DNA from: an uncultured Shewanella sp.
GTDB lineage: Bacteria > Pseudomonadota > Gammaproteobacteria > Enterobacterales > Shewanellaceae
Direction of reading: 5' to 3'
Length of the DNA: 64,000 nt
Assembly: GCF_947491715.1 (NCBI RefSeq)
Contig: NZ_CANLKR010000026.1
Span: 19,974 to 83,973, forward strand
Below, one piece after another: positions 1 to 8,957 of this stretch. Every line of letters starts with the position of its first letter. The stretch's first letter is position 1. The notes beneath the pieces were generated by a model. That model saw only the letters and a program-made list of their open reading frames with translations. It searched no databases and had not been told where the DNA came from. The position numbers were made by a program, and so were the translations under genes.

Positions 1-460
1 GTCATTAGGTCGAAAATACAGTGTGGCCATGTTGGATATAGATCATTTTAAAAAGTTTAATGATACTTATGGCCATGATGTCGGCGATCAAGTATTAAAG
101 TTAGTTGCGTCTAAATTATTGAATATTTCTGGAGGAGGGAGGGTATTTCGCTATGGTGGAGAGGAGTTTACCATCATTTTTCCCCGAAAAGACACTCACT
201 TTGTCCTGCCGCATCTAGATGCTGTGAGGCAAACGATCCAAGACTATAATATCGTGCTCAGAGATGAAAAACGTAAAACACAAACGAAAGCGAAACGTAA
301 AGCACATTCTTCTACAAAAAAATATAAAACAGTTAAAGTCACTATTTCCATTGGCACTGCTGAACGATTGACGGGGCAATCTTTTACCCAAACATTAAAA
401 AAAGCTGATGAAGCTTTATATAAAGCAAAGAAAAAAGGCAGAAACCAAGTTTGTCATTAA
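1..460 (+). CDS. Diguanylate cyclase GGDEF domain, 3' end only
   Basis: The reading frame is open from base 2 through the left edge, so the gene is truncated by the window. What remains is the catalytic core of a GGDEF domain, which makes cyclic di-GMP from two GTP. The substrate and metal segment LDIDHFKKFNDTYGHDVGD is followed by the active-site loop RYGGEEF, an intact GGEEF form, so it is probably active. A lysine- and threonine-rich stretch of about 25 residues precedes the conserved VTISIGTA strand and looks like a lineage-specific insertion. The C-terminal ADEALYKAKKKGRNQV helix is typical. The sensor domain lies outside the window, so the input signal is unknown. Confidence 0.93.
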   Translation, partial: SLGRKYSVAMLDIDHFKKFNDTYGHDVGDQVLKLVASKLLNISGGGRVFRYGGEEFTIIFPRKDTHFVLPHLDAVRQTIQDYNIVLRDEKRKTQTKAKRKAHSSTKKYKTVKVTISIGTAERLTGQSFTQTLKKADEALYKAKKKGRNQVCH

Positions 461-871
461 TATAACGGATCTGTTCTCTGTCTTCATTAAATTTTCATGA
501 TGACAGAGATAGCCATTCAATCAATGTTGGATCTTACAAAATGGAGGCTAGAGCACCAAAACCCATTTTGTTTTTATAAAAAATCTCACTAATCTCCTAA
601 AAACTACGATTCATATCGATTTAAGTTAAATTTAAGTTAAATTTAAGTTTTATTTATCACAGTATGCGAGTAGAATTACTGCAAACCAAGCAAAAATGTA
701 ACACTATGTTTCATAACAAATGAAAACGAGTGCTAGAGCTCTGCGCTTAATCGTAATATAAATTTAATTTCAATATGCGATCCTCATTACATCCCCATAA
801 GAATAATTCACTTATACGGGGAGGAACATGTATGTCTTAATTTTAGAATATCAATATAGGGAAAATATCGA
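461..871. other. Intergenic region with a short AT-rich direct repeat
   Basis: No coding sequence is seen. Around 620-650 an 11-bp unit tttaagttaaa is repeated in tandem nearly three times, which would suit a regulator site or simple slippage. The rest should hold the promoter of the phospholipase-like gene that starts at 872. No clear terminator follows the GGDEF gene. Confidence 0.4.
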
Positions 872-2602
872 ATGAAATTTGCATTAAAAGTAACTTGTCC
901 GTTACTTATCAGCATACAAGCTCTGCTACCTGTCCACGCATTTACTCAAAGCGGCGCGAGTGTCGACTTTATTGGTAGTGGGATCCCGATGGGGCATGAA
1001 TGGTTAACACGAATGTCGGCATTTGAAGTAATAGGAAACGATCCTATTATGAATACAGATCCAGACGATCCAAGAAGCAGTTGGTCAGCAGGCCTTTCTT
1101 ATAATACCGAGCTTGATAGCAATGCACTCGATGAAGTCAGCCAATTAATGGCAACAACGTTGAGTGATACACGTTATGAATCAACATACCAATTTATTCA
1201 TTCAACAATATTAGGTCAACGTTGGGTCGATTTAGGTGGTTTTAATGTGACATCTTCAAGTTTGGGTAACATTAATTGCTTTGATGTCGTTTCGCAAGAA
1301 CCCGCTGAATTACAAAAAGATCACTATATGCGCCGTTATGATGATTTGGGTAATCAAGGTGGAATAGAAGCTGCGGTTCGTTCACAAAGTCGCTTTATTG
1401 AACATTTTGTTGATGCAGCAATGGCAACTGATCAACAAATAAAAGTGTGGGATGGCGGAGCATATTCAGCTCAAGAAAATGTTAATTATCAATATTTCTT
1501 ATTTGGAAGGGCAGTCCACCTGTTTCAGGATTCTTTCAGTCCAGAGCATACCGTAAGACTGAGCAATGATAATTATGAGACTGTTTATCAAGTAAAAAGC
1601 TATTTATGTGCGGAAGGCTCAGAGCAGCACACACACGATTCAAAGAAGGTACTGGATTACAGCAGTGATGATGTTATTTGGAAACAAGGCGTACGTTTTC
1701 AATCCGGTTGGGACAGTTATAAAGCCAGTAATATGAAAGAGGTAGCTTTAGTTGCCACCGAAGCAAGTAAAGATTTATGGGCAGCCTTTTTCAGAACCAT
1801 GGGCACTCCTATTGAGGAAAGGGAAGCCGTAGCTTTAATAGAAGCACAAACATTAGTGGATAACTGGTTAGCGATTGATACGTTATCAGCTTTGTCTTGG
1901 TATGATGAAAAAACGAATCAAGATGGCACTTATGTGGCTATGTTAGATGCGCTTGACCCTCATTACACTCAAGAACAATGTATGATCGATATTGGTGTTG
2001 AATCTGGAGATCAACAAGAAAAAGTCGAACAATTAGAGGAAGATCGATTAACTTGTATGTATAACATGGAAGTCGAGTCAGGCTATGAAGATGTTAATGA
2101 TCCTCATATGGATATTCCATATAATTGGAAATGGAAAAATGCCACAACTTGGTTAACGCCTGATAGTGATTGGTTACCTGAAGAAAAAGAAGCCGATGCA
2201 GGTAAACTAGTGAATATCATTAGCGCTGTCAATAATGAGGCGATGACACTTGATTCAAAGGCATTAGCAGATAATGCGACAGTTTATGTAGAGCAAGGTG
2301 AGCCATTAGATCTTGTTCAAGTTAACACTGATGAAGAAGATGTGGCTTATTTTAGAGCAAAAGATAATCCAGATCTGTTTCTAAGCTATGCCACCTTTTC
2401 TGGCAAAGTGAAGTTAGCTGATACCCCCATCAATGCTAGCTATGAAATACAAACTGACTCAGGAAGCAGTACATTACTCAATCAGCGCTGGAATGATTAT
2501 ATGTGGTTCTATGAAAGAAATGGCACTGTATATGTCAGTGGTGATGCAGAAAAAAATGATTTAAAATCAATATGGTATATTGAAATGGTTGCAGCAAATT
2601 AA
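872..2602 (+). CDS. Secreted zinc-dependent phospholipase C-like protein
   Basis: This 576-residue protein has an N-terminal signal peptide (about residues 1-23, ending VHA). The strongest motif is H216-x3-D220-x5-H226 in GRAVHLFQDSFSPEH. The same His/Asp/His spacing forms the trinuclear zinc site of Bacillus cereus-type phospholipase C. GHEW near residue 42, HYMRRYDD near 151 and EQHTHD near 250 could supply further ligands. Residues from about 445 onward look like a separate beta-rich domain, possibly a beta-trefoil. Related enzymes in Legionella and Pseudomonas cleave phosphatidylcholine. It stands alone, upstream of a recombinase on the other strand. The family call is from motif spacing; substrate is inferred. 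Confidence 0.7.
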   Translation: MKFALKVTCPLLISIQALLPVHAFTQSGASVDFIGSGIPMGHEWLTRMSAFEVIGNDPIMNTDPDDPRSSWSAGLSYNTELDSNALDEVSQLMATTLSDTRYESTYQFIHSTILGQRWVDLGGFNVTSSSLGNINCFDVVSQEPAELQKDHYMRRYDDLGNQGGIEAAVRSQSRFIEHFVDAAMATDQQIKVWDGGAYSAQENVNYQYFLFGRAVHLFQDSFSPEHTVRLSNDNYETVYQVKSYLCAEGSEQHTHDSKKVLDYSSDDVIWKQGVRFQSGWDSYKASNMKEVALVATEASKDLWAAFFRTMGTPIEEREAVALIEAQTLVDNWLAIDTLSALSWYDEKTNQDGTYVAMLDALDPHYTQEQCMIDIGVESGDQQEKVEQLEEDRLTCMYNMEVESGYEDVNDPHMDIPYNWKWKNATTWLTPDSDWLPEEKEADAGKLVNIISAVNNEAMTLDSKALADNATVYVEQGEPLDLVQVNTDEEDVAYFRAKDNPDLFLSYATFSGKVKLADTPINASYEIQTDSGSSTLLNQRWNDYMWFYERNGTVYVSGDAEKNDLKSIWYIEMVAAN

Positions 2603-2692
2603 TCTGAGCTATGTCTACTTCTATCAATAAGAGATTAAAGAGCAAAGTCAAAAATTGCTCTTCATCTCTTTAATCTGATAAGCCTTGACTAC

Positions 2693-3790
2693 CTAATCTT
2701 TCGGTTTTAAATAATGCTTAAGCGATCGAGGATCATTATGCCCGGTTCGAGACATGATGTATAAATGATCTTTATCATTCTCGTAAAGCTGTGTTACGCA
2801 ACCACTGCGTAGACTATGTGCACCAAAGAAATCAGCATTCAACCCCGCTTTTTGACAATATTTCTTAATCACTTGATAAATATCATCCCCTCTAAGAAAG
2901 CCTGACTGACGAAAGTTACCATGATTTCCGTCCAATTTATCTTGAACCTGATAGTTCCTTAAGCTTCTCCCGTCCCTAGAAAGAGAACGAAATAAATGCC
3001 CACTTTGGATCTCTGCTAATGATATCCAATCTTTCACGACATCGTAAGCGGCAAACGGTTCTGATTTAGGTAAGACTTTCCATTCTTTCTGGCCTTGTTG
3101 ATTGCTTTTTGAATAAGGTAGACGAACTCGGAGTTTATCGCGTAAAAATGCAACATGACTGACTTCAATATTCGCCAACTCTGAACGACGAAATCCACCT
3201 TGTAGCCCTAATTGTAAAATGGCTTTATCTCGAGCTCGCGTTAATATTTGAGGTTGTTGATCAATCACTTGAATTAATAATTCTAATTCATCATACATGA
3301 TTGGCTGCTGATCATATCCACTCATCTGTCGATGTTGATTACGACTCAATCCTCTCATGACACGTAACACTAAAGGATGCTCACTAGGAGAGTGAAAACC
3401 GGCTTGAATATGGAAAAAGCGAATGGCCGCCAAACGGGTATTGAGTGTTTGTTTTGATAGCTGTTTACCGGTTGAGGCTTGGATCATTTCTTTTTGCTGG
3501 CCAATGAAAGAAATCACTGTTCTTGGATCCGCAGGCAAAGGACTCAATTGGTGTTGCTGGCAATATTGTTCAAAAATAGAAAAGCTGGATTGATAAATGC
3601 GACGAGTATTATTTGATATTTCATAGCGTGTTTCTTGAGCTGCATTTTGGTAATCGTCCAGTATCGATAAAGGAAGGTGACTTTCTTTATAGAACTTATT
3701 TTTATCTGAAATCAACTCTGTACCGCTAGAGTTTTCATTTTCTGATGAATAAGTATGCTCAATTGGATTTGTCATTAAAGGTGTTTTCAT
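2693..3790 (-). CDS. Tyrosine recombinase / integrase (first)
   Basis: A 365-residue site-specific recombinase of the tyrosine (phage integrase) family. The N-terminal half (about 50-150) resembles a SAM-like core-binding domain. The catalytic half has Arg in GGFRRSEL (201/202), a candidate Lys near 228, the H325-S-L-R328 box, H351 in RTGHNDPRS and the nucleophile Y360 in LKHYL close to the C-terminus, so the active site is complete. It lacks the extra patch of integron IntI proteins. It faces left, away from the gene-poor region 3791-5034 and its long palindrome. No excisionase or phage gene is adjacent. It may mobilise or have brought in the neighbouring accessory genes, which is inference. 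Confidence 0.92.
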   Translation of the reverse strand: MKTPLMTNPIEHTYSSENENSSGTELISDKNKFYKESHLPLSILDDYQNAAQETRYEISNNTRRIYQSSFSIFEQYCQQHQLSPLPADPRTVISFIGQQKEMIQASTGKQLSKQTLNTRLAAIRFFHIQAGFHSPSEHPLVLRVMRGLSRNQHRQMSGYDQQPIMYDELELLIQVIDQQPQILTRARDKAILQLGLQGGFRRSELANIEVSHVAFLRDKLRVRLPYSKSNQQGQKEWKVLPKSEPFAAYDVVKDWISLAEIQSGHLFRSLSRDGRSLRNYQVQDKLDGNHGNFRQSGFLRGDDIYQVIKKYCQKAGLNADFFGAHSLRSGCVTQLYENDKDHLYIMSRTGHNDPRSLKHYLKPKD

Positions 3791-3897
3791 TAATATAAAG
3801 TATCAAAATGATGTTTAACAAGACAGTATTAATCCGATCCACTTTAATATCGGTCTATATATAGTCTCTTTATTAATCAATATTATAGCATATTCGC

Positions 3898-3941
3898 CAA
3901 TCTCTACCAGTGATAATTGTCATTATCACTGGTAGAGATTG
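3898..3941. repeat. Perfect 20-bp inverted repeat with 4-base loop
   Basis: Arms 3898-3917 and 3922-3941 are exact reverse complements around the loop tgtc; the inner part reads tgataat-tgtc-attatca. Neither side has a T-run, so it does not look like an intrinsic terminator. It lies 108 bp upstream of the first recombinase start, which makes a recombinase or regulator binding site plausible. Confidence 0.8.
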
Positions 3942-4383
3942 ATTCCTGTTATACAAAAAGCACTTGTTACAAGATTGCCTGCAATGACAGGTCAAAGGCT
4001 TGTCAGCATAAAAATGCATTAAAGTGCTTATAATCAAAACACTACTATTTAGCCTAAAGCTACTTTTAGCCTTTAGTGAGTTGATAATATGCGAGTGGAC
4101 TGACTGCTTTATAGCTTGTATTCAATGACTAAACACACTAAAGACCCGCTGTAAACAATTACAGGATTTCATGGTTAACCACTTTATTGTGGCGTGATAT
4201 TTATAAAAAAGAGTAATTCGTCAAAACTCACGGTTAAACATTTCATTAGTTCACAACTTATCAGATCCCAACACCTCATAAATTAATAAAATGGCTAACC
4301 ACTCTATTAATTTGTGAGGGTTAGTCAATAAATGATCCGAAGTAATTAAACCTATTGATGAACAATAAAAGGGAGGGCTTCAT

Positions 4384-4437
4384 GTGGCAAAGAGTAAAAT
4401 AGATTGGCTTGAGAAAATTAAGTCTTTATACACTTGA
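4384..4437 (+). other. Tiny open frame with good ribosome site, possible gene remnant
   Basis: A GTG codon six bases after gggaggg opens a 17-codon frame encoding MAKSKIDWLEKIKSLYT, then TGA. The composition is protein-like and the ribosome site strong. It may be the stub of a truncated gene or a leader peptide. No homology is recognised. Confidence 0.2.
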
Positions 4438-5034
4438 GCCTGAATTGAATCACATGTGCAGTTTTAATTTTTACCAATCCTATAGTGTGAATAATAGATG
4501 ACTTATTAAATTGAATTTTTTCTAAACCAAAAGCTACATAAAAAATATTATCTGACGTTGAACCTTTATCTTAATCATTCACCGTAATTAATCAGTATTA
4601 TATCAATTAATTTTACTTTTCATTGTTGATTATTACTTAAATGTAAATATAAATAAATCAATGACCATATTCATTTTTGTTTCTATATTGTTTTATTTAA
4701 ATATATAAATACAATTATTGTTAATTATATTTATTGCATTTAAAGTGTAAATGTTTATGAAATAAAATCTTAATAAACCCAAGAATGACAAAATAAGCTT
4801 ATTACTCAGACAGTTAACAATTTAACCTTGTCAAATTAAATTACGTTAATGTTGTTCGTGTTGTAGATTGTTGCATCAATAAGAATAATAACACCATATA
4901 AATACATAGTTGATAAAATATTAAATTGATTGAAAATAACAATAAGGAGGTGTGAAAAATAAAATTACCTATTACACCCTATATAAAAATAAAGCGTTAA
5001 TGATGTTAATTATAAATATAAAATGGAGTTAAAC

Positions 5035-6558
5035 ATGATTATTAATGATTCAAAAAAATTACTGTTTTTTTCAATTGGATTTTTTATGGTAAGCCAATCT
5101 GTGATAGCTGCAAATGATAGCCCAATCAACCTTGAGAATAAGAATATTTTACAGATTGGTACAAGCCAAAGCTATTTAAAGAATGCGTTAAAACAATATA
5201 ATCACATGACCCTAGCAAAGGACTTTTCCTCGCTAGAAAATCAAGAATATGCCATGACTTCTTCACAGTCTAGTAGCAATGCAGATGAGATTAAAAATCA
5301 AGTCAACTCTGCTGATATGATATATGTTGACTTTAAAAATAATAACAGTGAATTTGATGTCTATATATCTGAAGCAATAAAACAAAATAAACTGCTTGTT
5401 TTTGAAAACATGTCCGGGAACAAGCTAACAAGTTTTCCAATTAATGTTGATACTGAAGTCGTCATTATCAAACCAAACTCAAATAACCCCGATGACATTG
5501 TCACTTTTGGCGGTCAAGAACCGACAGTCGAGCAAAATATACAAGCTGTGGATAAACAAGCAGAAACGGCTGCGGTATACAGCCCGATTAATAGTCGATA
5601 TGAAGAAAACCCTTCTATGTCTTCACAACGACTAGACGACATGATTGACTATCAAAGAGAGCAAGCTTTAAACAATATAACACAAGAAATCAATAAACTG
5701 CTGGCTCCGACAACAGCCTTAATGCAAGTAAACAGTTCAAGTTCAGGGGGACAGATTGGTTACCCTTGTCCAGTTGAGGCAAAAGAAGAACATCTTTGCT
5801 ACTCAGCCATTGTGACTAATAATGTTTATACTTTTGATGATGGTAGCGCAAAAATCAATGTGATCCATGGTTTCTCCTATGCTGCTTATCGTACCGATTT
5901 AGGTACCAGTATATTTGTTAGCCCATGGGGCAGTGCTAATCCTACACTTAATAATAATTCAAGTTCACATCGGGGATTTTATTTAAAGCAAGTGAGACCT
6001 GAAATTACTGTCGACCAATCAGATGCTGCAGGAATGGTTTTGTTTAGGAGAACACCTGAGAACCAAAATGGGTCAACCAATGTATCAACGACATCAGGTA
6101 TGAGCTATGACATTAGCGCTACTGCGTCTGAAAAACCCTCAATGGGAGGCAAAATATCTTATTCGACAAGCCAGTCACAAAGTACAAATCTGAGTGATTG
6201 GGTAACAAATACGACATCAGATACGGGTTATGATGCTGATTGGAATTACTCGCTTAATAAATACAAGTCAATTGGGGATTGGGTTAGTCAGAAAATATTT
6301 GAAACGGCAAAGTTAGGCTCCATTCCTTCCATTTCTGCAAATGGTCTTCAATACTCTTCTGAGGCCATTTGGTTTGGAAGCCCAGGAAATGTGAACGGTT
6401 TTTTCAACTTTGATATAACGACTTATGTCGTCAATGAAGAGATCTACTTTACTGATAATACTATTTTTGGTTGGTCAGCGAGATCAAAATGGTGGACACA
6501 CACACTGTATACAGGATGGAATATCTCATTTTATACTAAGTGGTTAAAACCACTATAA
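5035..6558 (+). CDS. Leukocidin/hemolysin-like pore-forming toxin
   Basis: A secreted protein of about 507 residues. The ATG at 5035 is preferred over 5023 because ggag sits six bases before it. A signal peptide (about 1-26, ending VIA-AND) is followed by a region of about 200 residues unlike the pore domain, probably a pro-domain. The C-terminal part (from about 230) has the alternating Ser/Thr/Gly strand pattern of beta-barrel toxins, a Ser-rich stem-like stretch (SMGGKISYSTSQSQST) and an aromatic C-terminus (GWNISFYTKW). This resembles the Vibrio cholerae cytolysin / staphylococcal leukocidin superfamily. Unlike V. cholerae HlyA, there is no beta-trefoil or beta-prism lectin after the pore domain. 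Family assignment is by pattern only. Confidence 0.55.
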   Translation: MIINDSKKLLFFSIGFFMVSQSVIAANDSPINLENKNILQIGTSQSYLKNALKQYNHMTLAKDFSSLENQEYAMTSSQSSSNADEIKNQVNSADMIYVDFKNNNSEFDVYISEAIKQNKLLVFENMSGNKLTSFPINVDTEVVIIKPNSNNPDDIVTFGGQEPTVEQNIQAVDKQAETAAVYSPINSRYEENPSMSSQRLDDMIDYQREQALNNITQEINKLLAPTTALMQVNSSSSGGQIGYPCPVEAKEEHLCYSAIVTNNVYTFDDGSAKINVIHGFSYAAYRTDLGTSIFVSPWGSANPTLNNNSSSHRGFYLKQVRPEITVDQSDAAGMVLFRRTPENQNGSTNVSTTSGMSYDISATASEKPSMGGKISYSTSQSQSTNLSDWVTNTTSDTGYDADWNYSLNKYKSIGDWVSQKIFETAKLGSIPSISANGLQYSSEAIWFGSPGNVNGFFNFDITTYVVNEEIYFTDNTIFGWSARSKWWTHTLYTGWNISFYTKWLKPL

Positions 6559-6581
6559 TCTATTTTGATGTCTCATTTTAT

Positions 6582-6615
6582 AATAAGCAAAGTTATTCAT
6601 TTAGCTTTGCTTATT
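6582..6615 (+). terminator. Hairpin after the toxin gene
   Basis: Exact 11-bp arms aataagcaaag (6582-6592) and ctttgcttatt (6605-6615) lie 24 bases after the toxin stop. The T-run is weak, so it may be a partial terminator. Confidence 0.6.
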
Positions 6616-6998
6616 CTTCACTGTCTTTAAGTGAAAATCATAAAAAATTTAATTATCGCTAAAACGATTAACTGTCAATACCCACTATTAATGTTCTTTT
6701 TTCATATACTAAGATCGATACTTAATTAATTAAGTGTCGGAAAAAATACTTTATTGATGTTAAGCCATCTAACTGTTTAATTTTAACTTTATACTCTTAA
6801 ATATAAAATTCAATAAATAGTGTTAAATATACTCAGCAAGGGTTCAGTAATAATCATGATAATACCCCTAAGATAACTTGTTATTGCATTTTTTATGTAA
6901 ATAAAAAATTTTATAAAGTCATATAAAAGGGCATGGCAATAAACTTATCGTTATCTAATTGGATTTAACTTAAGCATATTAATAATAGGGAATGATTG
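6616..6998. other. AT-rich intergenic region upstream of the chitinase
   Basis: No gene is seen in this stretch. It should hold the chitinase promoter; I could not identify a specific regulator site. An aggg ribosome site lies at 6987-6990. Confidence 0.4.
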
Positions 6999-8861
6999 AT
7001 GAAGATAAATAAAAAAATACTCTCATGTATTGTTGCTGCATCTTTTAGTGCACAAGCAAATAGTATTATGCCAGAACAAACAGCTAATGTCCTGATGGGA
7101 TATTGGCATAATTGGTGTAATAGCCAAGGCTACCAAAGCGGTATCGCAGCTTGTATTTCATTAACCGATATTAATAGCAAATACAATGTAGTTGCAGTAT
7201 CTTTTATGACAGCGAGTGGAGATTCTTCTATACCTACTTTTACATTAAGTTCCGATCTTAAATCAGAACTGGGTATAACTGAAGATGACTTTATTCAACA
7301 GATCAGTGATCTTAATGAGCAAGGTCGCAGTGTTGTATTGTCATTAGGTGGTGCAGATGCACACATAGAGTTATCTAGCGGTGATGAAACAGCATTGGCA
7401 AATGAGATCATTAGGCTCGTTGATACTTTTGGCTTTGATGGTATTGATATTGATTTAGAGCAATCAGCGATCAGTGCAGGAGATAATAGTACTGTTATTC
7501 CTCAAGCACTTATTCAAGTCAAGGAGCACTATAAAGAACAGGGCTTGAATTTCATGATCACGATGGCGCCTGAATATCCTTATTTAAGAGATGGCGGAGC
7601 TTACGTCACTTACATTAAGCAATTAGAAAACTATTATGACTTTATTAATCCTCAATTTTACAATCAAGGGGGAGATGGTATTTGGGTCGATGGAAAAGGC
7701 TGGCTGGCTCAAAACGATGATTCAGTTAAAAGCGATTTTATTTACTATATTGCCAATTCACTTATTAATGGTACAAATGGCTATACACAAATAGATCATG
7801 ACAGATTAGTCTTTGGCCTACCAGCGAATGTTGATGCTGCTAATAACGGTTATGTCTCTAACCCTCAAGATCTATATGATGCTTTTACTCAATTAAGTGA
7901 CGAGGGGCATGCACTTAAAGGGATCATGGGGTGGTCTGTCAATTGGGATGTTGGCAAGAATATCAGCGGCAAAAGTTATAATGATCAGTTTGCTAGTGAT
8001 TATGCGTCATTCATTTTAGATGATCAGGAAAATAATGATGATAACAACATAACATTTTCTGGTATTTATGATCTGCGTGTCCAAAGGGGAGAAAACTTTA
8101 ATGCACTTGATGGTATTAGCGCAATAGATGTTGATGGCAATGATATTACCAGTAGTATTACGACATCTGGTACCGTTGATATATTACAAGAAGGCCTATA
8201 TACCGTTTATTATACCGTCACTGATAGTGATGGAAATAAGTTAGAAGCAGAGCGAATAATCACTGTCTATAATGACGCGCCTGTATTGACTGGTATTAAC
8301 GATACAACAGTCAGTATTGATAGTGATTTTTCTCCCTTAGATGGGGTAAGTGCAACAGATTCACAAGACGGTGATTTAACGGATAAGATTAGTATTCAAG
8401 GCGACGTTAACACCAGTGTTGAAGGTCACTATACACTCACTTATACCGTTGAAGATCAATGGCAAGCAAAGACTCATTTGTCACGAGTGATCACAGTGAC
8501 TAGCGATGAGGTGACTGAGTGTAGCGCCGAAACTTGGTTGAGCACCCGCATTTATAACCTAAATGATACTGTCTCACATGCAGGGCAAACTTGGACAGCA
8601 CAGTGGTGGACACAAGGAGAAGAACCTAACACCACAGGAGAATGGGGGGTTTGGAAAAATGTAGATAATTGCACTGGAGATAATGGAGAGCAAGATAACC
8701 CTAATACACCGAACGGATCACAAATTTGGTCTAACAAACAAGTCTATTTTGCCAATGACACAGTGACATATAACGATGTGATCTGGACAGCACAGTGGTG
8801 GACTCAAGATGATGAGCCTGGTACCACTGGTGAATGGGGCGTATGGCGTGTAGCACAATAA
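6999..8861 (+). CDS. Secreted GH18 chitinase with Ig-like and two CBM5/12 domains
   Basis: A 620-residue chitinase that hydrolyses chitin outside the cell. The ATG at 6999 is eight bases from aggg; the TTG three bases earlier is less likely. Domains in order: signal peptide (1 to ~21); GH18 barrel (~25-340) with SLGG and the catalytic DGIDIDLE (general acid Glu153) and a late MGWSVNWD strand; two Ig-like domains (~345-420 and ~425-505) of the kind that follow glycosidase cores; then two CBM5/12 chitin-binding modules (~508-560 and ~573-620) with the AQWWTQ...EPGTTGEWGVW signature. The LPMO gene follows 96 bp downstream on the same strand and carries near-identical binding modules, so the two probably act together. 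Confidence 0.95.
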   Translation: MKINKKILSCIVAASFSAQANSIMPEQTANVLMGYWHNWCNSQGYQSGIAACISLTDINSKYNVVAVSFMTASGDSSIPTFTLSSDLKSELGITEDDFIQQISDLNEQGRSVVLSLGGADAHIELSSGDETALANEIIRLVDTFGFDGIDIDLEQSAISAGDNSTVIPQALIQVKEHYKEQGLNFMITMAPEYPYLRDGGAYVTYIKQLENYYDFINPQFYNQGGDGIWVDGKGWLAQNDDSVKSDFIYYIANSLINGTNGYTQIDHDRLVFGLPANVDAANNGYVSNPQDLYDAFTQLSDEGHALKGIMGWSVNWDVGKNISGKSYNDQFASDYASFILDDQENNDDNNITFSGIYDLRVQRGENFNALDGISAIDVDGNDITSSITTSGTVDILQEGLYTVYYTVTDSDGNKLEAERIITVYNDAPVLTGINDTTVSIDSDFSPLDGVSATDSQDGDLTDKISIQGDVNTSVEGHYTLTYTVEDQWQAKTHLSRVITVTSDEVTECSAETWLSTRIYNLNDTVSHAGQTWTAQWWTQGEEPNTTGEWGVWKNVDNCTGDNGEQDNPNTPNGSQIWSNKQVYFANDTVTYNDVIWTAQWWTQDDEPGTTGEWGVWRVAQ

Positions 8862-8957
8862 TGATATCACACCCTCACATTTATTAATTTAAATACTGTC
8901 TAAAGCGTACGAGTCAATTCATACAGTATTGCTTCACTCTTTTTTTAGGGAAAAATC

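Larger units (their letters stand above)
3791..5034. other. 1.2-kb AT-rich gene-free region beside the integrase
   Basis: No sizeable gene is seen. It holds a perfect 20-bp inverted repeat (3898-3941) and an 8-bp inverted pair aagcactt / aagtgctt (3958-3965 and 4022-4029) enclosing small hairpins. A 14-bp inverted repeat with one mismatch lies at 4274-4287 / 4306-4319. The phrase atggytaaccactytatt occurs twice (4171 and 4291). A 17-codon reading frame with a good ribosome site lies at 4384-4437. A perfect ggagg at 4946-4950 has no matching gene. The last part should carry the promoter of the toxin gene. The density of dyad structure next to a recombinase suggests a recombination or old cassette region. 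Confidence 0.4.

Noticed and set aside
620..650. CRISPR-like short repeats near the first promoter
   Set aside because: The 11-bp units are contiguous AT-rich repeats without spacers; no CRISPR array or cas gene exists in the window.
3911..3928. Fur-box-like core tgataat...attatca inside the long inverted repeat
   Set aside because: The half-sites match Fur but the spacer is four bases instead of one, and the match is part of a much longer perfect repeat.
3791..4320. Integron attI/attC array beside the first recombinase
   Set aside because: The recombinase lacks integron-type features and no repeated attC consensus or cassette array is present.
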